A stretch of 5,400 nt of DNA from Bacteroidia bacterium (lineage in GTDB: Bacteria > Bacteroidota > Bacteroidia > Bacteroidales > GCA-2748055): NCBI GenBank assembly GCA_030596245.1, contig JAUVKN010000284.1, positions 1 to 5,400 of the forward strand, read 5' to 3'. The stretch's first letter is position 1; every line of letters begins with the position of its first letter. Below the pieces are notes generated by a model that was not told the origin of the DNA, searched no databases, and saw only the letters and a list, made by a program, of their open reading frames with translations. Shown in pieces: positions 1 through 5,400 of this stretch. The position numbers were made by a program, and so were the translations under genes.

Positions 1-387
1 TTTCTGGTGATCCCCCTGCATGAACTTCTTCACGGACTGGCTTACCGGATCCTTGGTGCCAGGAAAATCAGGTTCGGTGCCGACCTGCAGCAATTTATCT
101 TCTATGTAACAGCCGACCGTTACCCGGTCTCAGGGAATGAATTGTATTTTCTGGCCATGACACCCTTTGTGGTGATCAACACAGCCACAGTGGCCATGGT
201 TGCACTCTGGTTTCCACAGGTAATCCTATTCCCTGCATTCCTGCTACTAAGTCATAACATCATGTGTATCGGTGATTTCGCACTGGTCAACTTTGTGCTT
301 CAAAAACGAAACAGGGTATTTACCTTTGACGAAACGGACCACAGGAAAAGTTACTTCTACGAAGAGGTTGCTGCTAAACCGGAATAA
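1..387 (+). CDS. DUF3267-type putative membrane zincin peptidase, 5'-truncated by the window edge
   Basis: This is the C-terminal 128 residues of a membrane protein; the frame is open to base 1, so the true start lies upstream and the GTG at 7 is not a credible start. Visible residues 7-11 read HELLH, a match to the HExxH zinc motif, followed by GLAYRILG. A hydrophobic region at about residues 49-84 probably forms two membrane segments, and near its end comes S-H-N-I-M-C-I-G-D (84-92), where the Asp could supply a third metal ligand. This order (HExxH, membrane hairpin, H...GD) fits the DUF3267 putative zincin family, whose substrates are mostly unknown. The tail (about 100-128) is polar and probably cytosolic. 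The gene converges on the TPR gene with 4 bp between stop codons, so it is not in the hydrogenase operon. Family assignment is from motif memory; proteolytic activity is an inference. Confidence 0.72.
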   Translation, partial: FLVIPLHELLHGLAYRILGARKIRFGADLQQFIFYVTADRYPVSGNELYFLAMTPFVVINTATVAMVALWFPQVILFPAFLLLSHNIMCIGDFALVNFVLQKRNRVFTFDETDHRKSYFYEEVAAKPE

Positions 388-391
388 TCCT

Positions 392-1171
392 TTACTTATC
401 AGATTTTTCCTGAAGATACTTTGCCTTGGCGGCTTTCTTCTCACTCACAACAAAACTCGAATCGATTTCGAATGCTTTCATATAGCTCTCGTAAGCCTTA
501 TCGAACTGTTCGGTGGTCATGTAAAAATCACCCTTGGAGTCGTACGGATTGGCAATGGTGGGTGCCATTTTTATGTAATTATCAAAAGCCTCTTCAGCCA
601 TGTCGTATTCCTCCATATCCATATGAGCATATCCCAGCATGTTATATGCAAGGGCATAATCAGGCCGCTCCTCGATGGCACGTTGGATGCTCTTTACAGC
701 ACCTTCAAAGTCTTTCAGGTACTGAAACTGAATGACATATAGGATCTTGTGTAATTGGGGATCTGAGGGATAAAGGTCTATGGCCAACTGCAGATGCTCC
801 ACTATTTTTTCATGCTGGCCATCCAGCAGGTACTTGAAGGCTGTTTTTATCTGCTTCTCAGCCTCATTGAGTGGGGCATCGGACTTAAGCGCCTTCTCTG
901 CTACTTGCTTTGAACTTTTGCTGGCCATAAAATACATCCAGAAATGGGCCATAAAGAGATCTGGATCTTCTTTAACTGCCAGTTCAAAATTGTGCCAGGC
1001 CAGACTCAGCTTGACCTGGTCAAAAGCAATCACTCCTGTCTCGAAAAACTCAAGGGCAAGTTCCGAATCAGTGGTGACAGGCATCAACTCAACCGATTCG
1101 TTTTTTATGCATGAAGTACTTAAAAGAGCGGAAATAACTAATACGGGGGTTAAAATCCTTAACCTCATCAT
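392..1171 (-). CDS. TPR-repeat protein, putative lipoprotein
   Basis: The 259-residue product starts with a short basic n-region (MMRLR), a hydrophobic stretch (residues 6-17) and a cysteine at 21 in the context L-S-T-S-C. This resembles a signal peptidase II lipobox but has Ser rather than Leu at -3, so lipidation is likely but not certain. The mature part is helical with tetratricopeptide-like units. The clearest are at about 137-170, 171-204 (contains A-Y-N-M-L-G-Y-A and ends K-M-A-P) and 205-238; a degenerate one lies at about 37-70. TPRs mediate protein-protein contacts, and no catalytic domain is visible. The protein probably sits on the periplasmic side of a membrane. Two ATG codons are adjacent at the start; GGAA lies 9 nt before the first. 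A separate predicted promoter precedes it, so it need not be co-transcribed with the hydrogenase genes upstream on the same strand. The specific role is not recognisable. Confidence 0.85.
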   Translation of the reverse strand: MMRLRILTPVLVISALLSTSCIKNESVELMPVTTDSELALEFFETGVIAFDQVKLSLAWHNFELAVKEDPDLFMAHFWMYFMASKSSKQVAEKALKSDAPLNEAEKQIKTAFKYLLDGQHEKIVEHLQLAIDLYPSDPQLHKILYVIQFQYLKDFEGAVKSIQRAIEERPDYALAYNMLGYAHMDMEEYDMAEEAFDNYIKMAPTIANPYDSKGDFYMTTEQFDKAYESYMKAFEIDSSFVVSEKKAAKAKYLQEKSDK

Positions 1172-1200
1172 TTATAATTTTTCCAATCTTACGTCCGCTT

Positions 1201-1232
1201 CAAAAATAGCACATTTCCTCTCAATTGTCAAA
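1201..1232 (-). promoter_or_regulatory. Predicted Bacteroidota-type promoter for the TPR lipoprotein gene
   Basis: Read on the minus strand, TTTG (1232-1229) is followed after 20 bp by TATTTTTG (1208-1201). This matches the Bacteroidota primary sigma factor consensus, a -33 TTTG element and a -7 TAnnTTTG element about 19-21 bp apart. Transcription would start about 20-25 nt before the TPR start codon at 1171, leaving room for the GGAA ribosome-binding sequence at 1184-1181. It lies in the 88-bp gap after the last hydrogenase gene. The match is seen in the sequence; activity is inferred. Such short AT-rich motifs can arise by chance, but the position and spacing are both right. Confidence 0.55.
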
Positions 1233-1259
1233 TCCACAATGAGAAGAATATAAACTCAA

Positions 1260-1745
1260 TCACTTTAAATATTCGGAGATAATCTCCTTAACATCATCAG
1301 GAGCCACACGGCCATAAGTCTTATCACCAACCGTTACAACAGGTGCAAGTCCGCATGCACCCACACAACGGAGGCAGCTTAGAGAGAACTTTCCATCGGT
1401 ACTGGTTTCACCTACTTCAATCTCCAGTTGCTTTTTAAATTCATTGAGTACTGTTTCCGCACCCCTTACATAACAAGCGGTCCCTGTACAAATAGAAACG
1501 GGGAACTCCCCCTTGGGTATCATGCTAAAAAATGAGTAGAACGTCACCACCCCATATACCTTGGCGGCAGGTATCTCCATTTTTTCCGAAATTACCTCCT
1601 GCACTTCTGCTGGAAGATAACCAAAGGTCTCCTGGGATTTATGAAGTACATTGATCAGCTCTCCCTCCTGATTTCCAAATGATTCACAAATGGAATCTAT
1701 TTTTTCTATCTGGTCCTGCCTGAGTTCAATCTTTACGCTTGACAT
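1260..1745 (-). CDS. hydC: NuoE-like [2Fe-2S] subunit of NAD(P)-linked [FeFe]-hydrogenase (HydC/HndA)
   Basis: This 161-residue protein has the usual length and layout of NuoE-like subunits. A helical N-terminal region (about 8-70, including the F-G-Y-L-P and Y-G-V-V-T-F-Y-S-F-F motifs) is followed by a thioredoxin-like fold with the four [2Fe-2S] ligands C86-x4-C91 (in CTGTAC) and C127-x3-C131 (in CVGACGLAP). An extra Cys at 124 precedes the second pair. In HydABC/HndABCD enzymes this cytoplasmic subunit docks on the flavoprotein and carries one [2Fe-2S] cluster. It is the last gene of the operon, 22 nt after the hydA stop, although hndA comes first in the Desulfovibrio hnd operon. The ATG at 1745 gives a normal N-terminus, but only a very weak purine tract precedes it, so translation may depend on coupling to hydA or on SD-independent initiation. 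A complex I NuoE is unlikely given the adjacent hydrogenase subunit. Confidence 0.93.
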   Translation of the reverse strand: MSSVKIELRQDQIEKIDSICESFGNQEGELINVLHKSQETFGYLPAEVQEVISEKMEIPAAKVYGVVTFYSFFSMIPKGEFPVSICTGTACYVRGAETVLNEFKKQLEIEVGETSTDGKFSLSCLRCVGACGLAPVVTVGDKTYGRVAPDDVKEIISEYLK

Positions 1746-1767
1746 ATCGATTCTAAATTATCACCAA

Positions 1768-3543
1768 TTATACCTGGAATATCTTTTTGCGCTTATCGAA
1801 ATAATGCGTGTGCAAAAGTTCATGCGCCTTTTCGCTCATAGGTTCACCCAGAAACTCCTCATACAATTTCTTAATGTAAGGATTCTCATGAGACTTCCTG
1901 ATGGGCTTATCCCGGTCTTCAGCATAGATGGCCCTGGCCCGGGCTTTCAGGATAGAGGCATCTCCATGATGCAATGGTTGTCCACCACCACCGATACAAC
2001 CGCCCGGACATGCCATAATCTCAATGGCATGGTACTGGGATTTTCCAGCTTTTACATCGTCCAACAACTTTCTGGCATTGCCCAGGCCGTGAGCAATCCC
2101 GATATTGATCTCCTGTCCGTCAAAATCCACTTTGGCCGAACGGATCCCTTCCATACCTCTGAGCTGTTCAAAATCTACCTTTTCGAGAACTTTCCCGGTG
2201 TATATTTCATAAGCAGTTCTTGTGGCCGCTTCGATCACACCACCGGTGGCCGCAAAGATCACTCCTGCTCCGGAAGATTCTCCCAGCGGTGCATCAAAAT
2301 CGTCTGAATCCAATTTGGCCAGGTCCAGGTTTGCCTGCTTGATCAGATGGGCCAGCTCCCTGGTGGTAATACTATAGTCAACATCCGGATTACCATCCAC
2401 AGAAAACTCCTCCCGCTGGCATTCATATTTCTTGGCAAGGCAGGGCATGATAGAAATCACCACCATATCTTTCCGGTCCACCTCGATCATTTCAGCAAAG
2501 TAGCTCTTGGCTATGGATCCAAACATCTGCTGTGGGGACCTGGCAGTGGAAGGGATCTCCTTCATCTCCGGGTAGTTGTACTCGAAGAAATTAACCCAAC
2601 CGGGACAGCAGGAGGTTAGAATGGGTAATTTCACCTCCTCATCTCCTTCCATGAAACGGGTAAGGCGTCCCAACAGTTCTGTTCCCTCCTCCATGATGGT
2701 CAGGTCCGCAGCAAAATCGGTATCGAAAACATAATCAAATCCCAGCTGTCTCAAGGCAGATACCATCTGACCTGTAACCCGCGTTCCAGGCTCCATACCA
2801 AATTCTTCACCCAGGGCAGCCCTTACTGCAGGAGCTGTTTGAACAACAACAGTCTTTGTGGGATCGTTAAGTGCAGAGATCACTTTTGAAGTGTGATCCA
2901 CCTCGGTAAGTGCCCCTGTGGGACAAACTGCAACACACTGCCCGCAATAGGTACAGGGTGAGTGTTCCAGGTTCATCTCAAAGGCAGGAGCTACAACCGA
3001 CTCAAAACCACGATTCACTGCGTGCAAAGCTCCCACAGTTTGAAAATCATTGCACATGGTCTCACACCTGCGGCACATGATACACTTGTCCAGTTCCCTG
3101 ATGATGGAGGGAGATGTATCGAGGCGATAAGTTGACATTTCAGCGTATTCCTGTCCGGGAATTTCCCTGATCCCCAATTTCACAGCCATATCCTGCAGAT
3201 CACAATTTCCGGACTTGGCACAGGAAAGACAATCTTTCGGATGGTCCGAAAGGATGAGCTCCATGACAGTTCTTCGTGCATTGATCACTCGCATGCTGTT
3301 GGTCTTTACGACCATTCCGGCAGCCACATTTGTGGAACAGGAAGAGGCCAGGTTTCCGCGTCCCTCTACCTCAACCACACAGATTCGGCAGCCACCGGGT
3401 TTATTCTCAATATTGAGGTCTTTCAGATCCATGTAACAGAGGATCGGAATGTCGATTCCAAGCTCTTTTGCTGCTTTGTATATTGTTGTTCCAGCAGGAA
3501 CCTCAACTGCGCGTCCATCTATGGTTAATTTCACACGATCCAT
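1768..3543 (-). CDS. hydA: [FeFe]-hydrogenase catalytic subunit of an NAD(P)-linked, probably bifurcating complex (HydA/HndD)
   Basis: This 591-residue cytoplasmic enzyme catalyses reversible H2 formation from protons and electrons. Domains in order: a plant-type [2Fe-2S] domain (C36, C52, C55, C69); a His-Cys [4Fe-4S] site (H101, C105, C108, C114); two ferredoxin-type [4Fe-4S] clusters (C154/157/160/164 and C197/200/203/207); then the H-cluster domain with TSCCPGW (310-316), MPCLAKKYE (366-374) and MACPGGCIGGGGQP (510-523). Predicted H-cluster ligands are C313, C368, C512 and C516. C312, E286, E289, R293 and S332 align with the proton path of Clostridium CpI (C299, E279, E282, R286, S319), and K371 matches K358. 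A small-subunit-like domain ends the protein (about 535-581). It lacks the extra C-terminal [2Fe-2S] domain of Thermotoga HydA (about 645 residues), so it resembles Desulfovibrio HndD (about 585). The ATG follows an AAGAAGAG purine tract at 7 nt and starts directly at the [2Fe-2S] domain. No key residue is missing. Confidence 0.97.
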   Translation of the reverse strand: MDRVKLTIDGRAVEVPAGTTIYKAAKELGIDIPILCYMDLKDLNIENKPGGCRICVVEVEGRGNLASSCSTNVAAGMVVKTNSMRVINARRTVMELILSDHPKDCLSCAKSGNCDLQDMAVKLGIREIPGQEYAEMSTYRLDTSPSIIRELDKCIMCRRCETMCNDFQTVGALHAVNRGFESVVAPAFEMNLEHSPCTYCGQCVAVCPTGALTEVDHTSKVISALNDPTKTVVVQTAPAVRAALGEEFGMEPGTRVTGQMVSALRQLGFDYVFDTDFAADLTIMEEGTELLGRLTRFMEGDEEVKLPILTSCCPGWVNFFEYNYPEMKEIPSTARSPQQMFGSIAKSYFAEMIEVDRKDMVVISIMPCLAKKYECQREEFSVDGNPDVDYSITTRELAHLIKQANLDLAKLDSDDFDAPLGESSGAGVIFAATGGVIEAATRTAYEIYTGKVLEKVDFEQLRGMEGIRSAKVDFDGQEINIGIAHGLGNARKLLDDVKAGKSQYHAIEIMACPGGCIGGGGQPLHHGDASILKARARAIYAEDRDKPIRKSHENPYIKKLYEEFLGEPMSEKAHELLHTHYFDKRKKIFQV

Positions 3544-3560
3544 ATCACAACTCTTCTTAA

Positions 3561-5051
3561 TTATCTTAAAATGACTGCATCAAACTTACATTTCTCAAGG
3601 CATGCCCCGCACTTAATGCAGGTATCAGGATTGATCAGATGAGGCTCCTTGCGCTCACCGCTGATGGCACCCACAGGACAAGCCCTTGCACAGGCAGTAC
3701 AACCAACGCAATTCTCCTCTATGATGAAGTACTCCAACAAATCACGGCATACTCCCGCCTGGCATTTTTTATCTTCCACATGACTTACATATTCATGATA
3801 GAAATTATTCAGGGTGGATAAAACGGGATTTGGTGAGGATTGACCCAGACCGCATAAAGAGGTGTCCTTGATCACTTCGCTCAGGTTTCTCAACCTGTCA
3901 AGGTCCGGCATTTCTCCCTTTCCTGTACAGATGCGATCAAGCAGTTCATACAATCGCTTGTTTCCAATACGACAGGGTGAGCACTTTCCACATGACTCTT
4001 CCACAGTGAAATCCAGGAAGAATTTTGCAATCGATACCATGCAATCATCCTCATCCATGACAATCATACCTCCGGATCCCATCATGGAGCCGCAGGCGAT
4101 CAGATTCTCATAATCAATGGGGGTATCCAGGTGCTTCTCAGTGAGGCAACCACCTGACGGGCCACCGGTCTGTACCGCTTTAAAACCTTTACCATCCTTA
4201 ATGCCTCCGCCTATTTCAAAGATGACTTCACGAAGGGTTATGCCCATTGGCACCTCCACAAGTCCTACATTGTTTACTTTCCCAGCCAGGGCAAAAACCT
4301 TGGTTCCTTTTGATTTTTCAGTACCAATTCCGCTGAACCATTCGGCTCCTTTCAGGAAGATGACAGGGATATTGGCATATGTCTCAACATTATTAACATT
4401 TGTGGGTTTTCCAAGATAACCACTTTCGGATGGAAAGGGCGGTTTCAGAGAGGGCTCACCCCTTAATCCTTCCATGGAATGAATCAGCGCTGTCTCTTCA
4501 CCACAAACAAATGCACCGGCACCATATTTAAGGTGAATATCAAATTCAAATTCAGACCCAAAAATGGACTTGCCCAGGAATCCGAACTCACGTGCCTGGG
4601 AAATGGCAGTTTTCAACCTCGCAATGGCCAGGGGATACTCGGCCCTGATATAGATATAACCTGTATTGGCCCCGATACAATACCCGCAGAGCGCCATAGC
4701 CTCCAGCACAGTATGCGGATCTCCTTCAAGAATCGACCGATCCATAAATGCTCCCGGATCACCTTCGTCTGCATTACACACAACATATTTCTGTTCTGAC
4801 ATGCTTTTGCTGGCAAACTCCCATTTCAAACCGGTAGGAAATCCTGCGCCTCCACGGCCCCTGATCCCTGAATCTTTGATCACTCCAATGGCATTTTCAG
4901 GAGTCATTTCACTTAAGACCATTCCCAATGCGAAATAGCCGTCCCTTACTATGTAATCCTCAATCTTCTCCGGATTGATCACACCGCAATTCCTGAGAGC
5001 GATGCGAATTTGTTTTTTCACCGGTATTTCGGTTAATGTAGCAACTGGCAT
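3561..5051 (-). CDS. hydB: NuoF-like FMN/NAD(P)H-binding subunit of [FeFe]-hydrogenase (HydB/HndC)
   Basis: This 496-residue flavoprotein oxidises or reduces NAD(P)(H) and is the predicted bifurcation site of the complex. The Gly-rich FMN/NAD region is GRGGAGFPTG (65-74), followed by NADEGDPGAFMDR (93-105) and GAGAFVCGEETALI (177-190). A SLBB-like segment follows (about 250-300), then the NuoF [4Fe-4S] site C354-x2-C357-x2-C360 with C400. A short linker holds H420, H424, C430 and C435, matching the zinc-site region of bifurcating relatives. The C-terminus adds two ferredoxin clusters (C448/451/454/458 and C478/481/484/488), absent from complex I NuoF. It lacks the N-terminal [2Fe-2S] domain of Thermotoga HydB, which here is the separate upstream gene; the length agrees with HndC (about 495). 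The start ATG lies 5 nt after the upstream stop. Choice of NAD versus NADP cannot be read from the sequence by eye. Confidence 0.95.
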   Translation of the reverse strand: MPVATLTEIPVKKQIRIALRNCGVINPEKIEDYIVRDGYFALGMVLSEMTPENAIGVIKDSGIRGRGGAGFPTGLKWEFASKSMSEQKYVVCNADEGDPGAFMDRSILEGDPHTVLEAMALCGYCIGANTGYIYIRAEYPLAIARLKTAISQAREFGFLGKSIFGSEFEFDIHLKYGAGAFVCGEETALIHSMEGLRGEPSLKPPFPSESGYLGKPTNVNNVETYANIPVIFLKGAEWFSGIGTEKSKGTKVFALAGKVNNVGLVEVPMGITLREVIFEIGGGIKDGKGFKAVQTGGPSGGCLTEKHLDTPIDYENLIACGSMMGSGGMIVMDEDDCMVSIAKFFLDFTVEESCGKCSPCRIGNKRLYELLDRICTGKGEMPDLDRLRNLSEVIKDTSLCGLGQSSPNPVLSTLNNFYHEYVSHVEDKKCQAGVCRDLLEYFIIEENCVGCTACARACPVGAISGERKEPHLINPDTCIKCGACLEKCKFDAVILR

Positions 5052-5058
5052 CTTTCCT
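5052..5058 (-). promoter_or_regulatory. Ribosome-binding site of hydB overlapping the upstream stop codon
   Basis: On the minus strand AGGAAAG runs from 5058 to 5052 and abuts the hydB ATG at 5051. Its first two bases are the end of the TAG stop of the preceding small ferredoxin gene. The short spacing and shared bases suggest translational coupling of the two subunits. The sequence is seen directly; coupling is an inference. Confidence 0.5.
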
Positions 5059-5400
5059 AATTATATTGTTCATCAATGGTTTTATAGTTCACAGGGATCA
5101 CTCCCTCTACCATTTCACCCTGCTTTATGTAGCTTTCAATAATCTGATCAGCTTTTTGCACATCCACATCCGCAAATACAACCGGCTCACGATTTGGCAG
5201 GGTTACCTCAATTGTAGGTTCAGCATAACAATAACCCATACACCCCGTTTTGGTTACAAGTGCATCTACACCACGCTTATCGAGCGCCTCTGTCATGAAA
5301 TTCATGATCTCTTCCGCGCCGGCAGCATTGCTGCACGTAGCCATGGCAATTTTTACTGTTACCAAATTTCCAGCATTGCGTACCTCTTCAAGAGAATCGC
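5057..5400 (-). CDS. hndB: Small thioredoxin-like [2Fe-2S] ferredoxin subunit (HndB-like), 5' end beyond the window
   Basis: The frame is open to the window edge, giving 113 visible residues. Translation continues upstream of the TTG at 5365 through D-S-L-E-E-V-R-N-A-G-N, which resembles the N-terminal helix of this family, so that TTG is an internal Leu codon and the real start is off the window. The body is a thioredoxin-like ferredoxin: M-A-T-C-S-N-A-A-G-A with C22, then T-K-T-G-C-M-G-Y-C with C53-x3-C57, followed by A-E-P and a Val-rich strand. Only three cysteines are visible where a [2Fe-2S] cluster normally has four ligands; relatives with C-G-I-A-A-G-A appear from memory to share this. 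It corresponds to HndB of Desulfovibrio and to the N-terminal domain of Thermotoga HydB, and would be an accessory electron-transfer subunit docked on HydB. It lies 5 nt upstream of hydB, so the operon probably begins at or beyond this gene. Confidence 0.88.
   Translation of the reverse strand, partial: DSLEEVRNAGNLVTVKIAMATCSNAAGAEEIMNFMTEALDKRGVDALVTKTGCMGYCYAEPTIEVTLPNREPVVFADVDVQKADQIIESYIKQGEMVEGVIPVNYKTIDEQYN

Noticed and set aside
7..9. GTG as the start codon of the DUF3267 gene
   Set aside because: It would place the HExxH motif at residue 5 with no preceding domain; the frame is open to base 1, so the gene is truncated.
399..413. Short inverted repeat TCAG / CTGA at the convergent gene ends, as a bidirectional terminator
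   Set aside because: A 4-bp stem with a 7-nt loop is too weak, and it lies inside the TPR coding sequence.
272..742. A 156-codon plus-strand frame over the end of the DUF3267 gene and the TPR gene
   Set aside because: It overlaps two genes with clear domain content in other frames, and the predicted peptide has no family features.
1224..1240. Inverted repeat ATTGT / ACAAT with a 7-nt loop after hydC, as a terminator
   Set aside because: The stem is only 5 bp, AT-rich, has no following T-tract, and overlaps the predicted -33 promoter element.
1690..2307. A 205-codon plus-strand open frame antisense to hydA and the start of hydC
   Set aside because: It lies opposite well-supported coding sequence, its translation shows no recognisable domain, and it spans a gene junction on the other strand.
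1260..5051. Complex I (NuoE, NuoF, NuoG) or an NAD-dependent formate dehydrogenase module
   Set aside because: The large subunit has all three H-cluster signatures (TSCCPGW, MPCxxKxxE, GGCxxGGGQP), and HydB has the two extra C-terminal clusters, so it is a hydrogenase.
5363..5365. TTG as the start codon of the small ferredoxin subunit
   Set aside because: The frame continues upstream without a stop and encodes residues resembling the family's N-terminal helix, so the gene is cut by the window edge instead.
1..5400. A previously undescribed defence, mobile or RNA-based system
   Set aside because: Apart from the short gaps between genes, the window is covered by recognisable genes. I saw no direct repeats, arrays, transposase, integrase or structured RNA signature on either strand.

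Overview
The window looks like part of the chromosome of an anaerobic, fermentative Bacteroidota bacterium, probably Bacteroidales-like. Three things point that way: moderate G+C, weak or absent Shine-Dalgarno sequences ahead of some genes, and a good match to the Bacteroidota-type promoter (TTTG, 20 bp, TAnnTTTG) upstream of a putative lipoprotein gene. The phylum call is an inference; no rRNA or other marker gene is present.

Layout. Positions 1-387 (+) hold the 3' part of a DUF3267-type putative membrane zinc peptidase whose 5' end lies outside the window. It converges, with only 4 bp between stop codons, on a minus-strand gene for a TPR-repeat putative lipoprotein (392-1171). An 88-bp intergenic stretch (1172-1259) carries the predicted promoter of that gene. 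The rest (1260-5400) is one tightly spaced minus-strand operon. In transcription order it encodes a small thioredoxin-like ferredoxin (5' end beyond the window), a NuoF-like flavoprotein (HydB/HndC), the catalytic [FeFe]-hydrogenase subunit (HydA/HndD) and a NuoE-like [2Fe-2S] subunit (HydC/HndA). Gaps between these genes are 5, 17 and 22 nt.

How they work together. The four proteins match the subunit set of tetrameric, NAD(P)-linked [FeFe]-hydrogenases of the HndABCD type, which correspond to trimeric HydABC with the HydB N-terminal domain as a separate polypeptide. HydB would bind FMN and NAD(P)H. HydC, the small ferredoxin and the many Fe-S clusters of HydB and HydA would pass electrons to the H-cluster, where protons are reduced to H2 or H2 is oxidised. 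In characterised relatives this is flavin-based electron bifurcation, coupling NAD(P)H and reduced ferredoxin to H2. Sequence alone does not prove bifurcation, because similar non-bifurcating enzymes exist. All H-cluster ligands and proton-path residues are present, so the enzyme should be active. No H-cluster maturase gene (hydE, hydF, hydG) lies in this window.

No CRISPR array, insertion sequence, tRNA or rRNA was seen, and I found no clearly undescribed system. The points most worth checking are the split-subunit architecture and gene order, the three-cysteine ferredoxin subunit, and the genes just upstream of the window's right edge. No gene-free stretch exceeds 90 bases.
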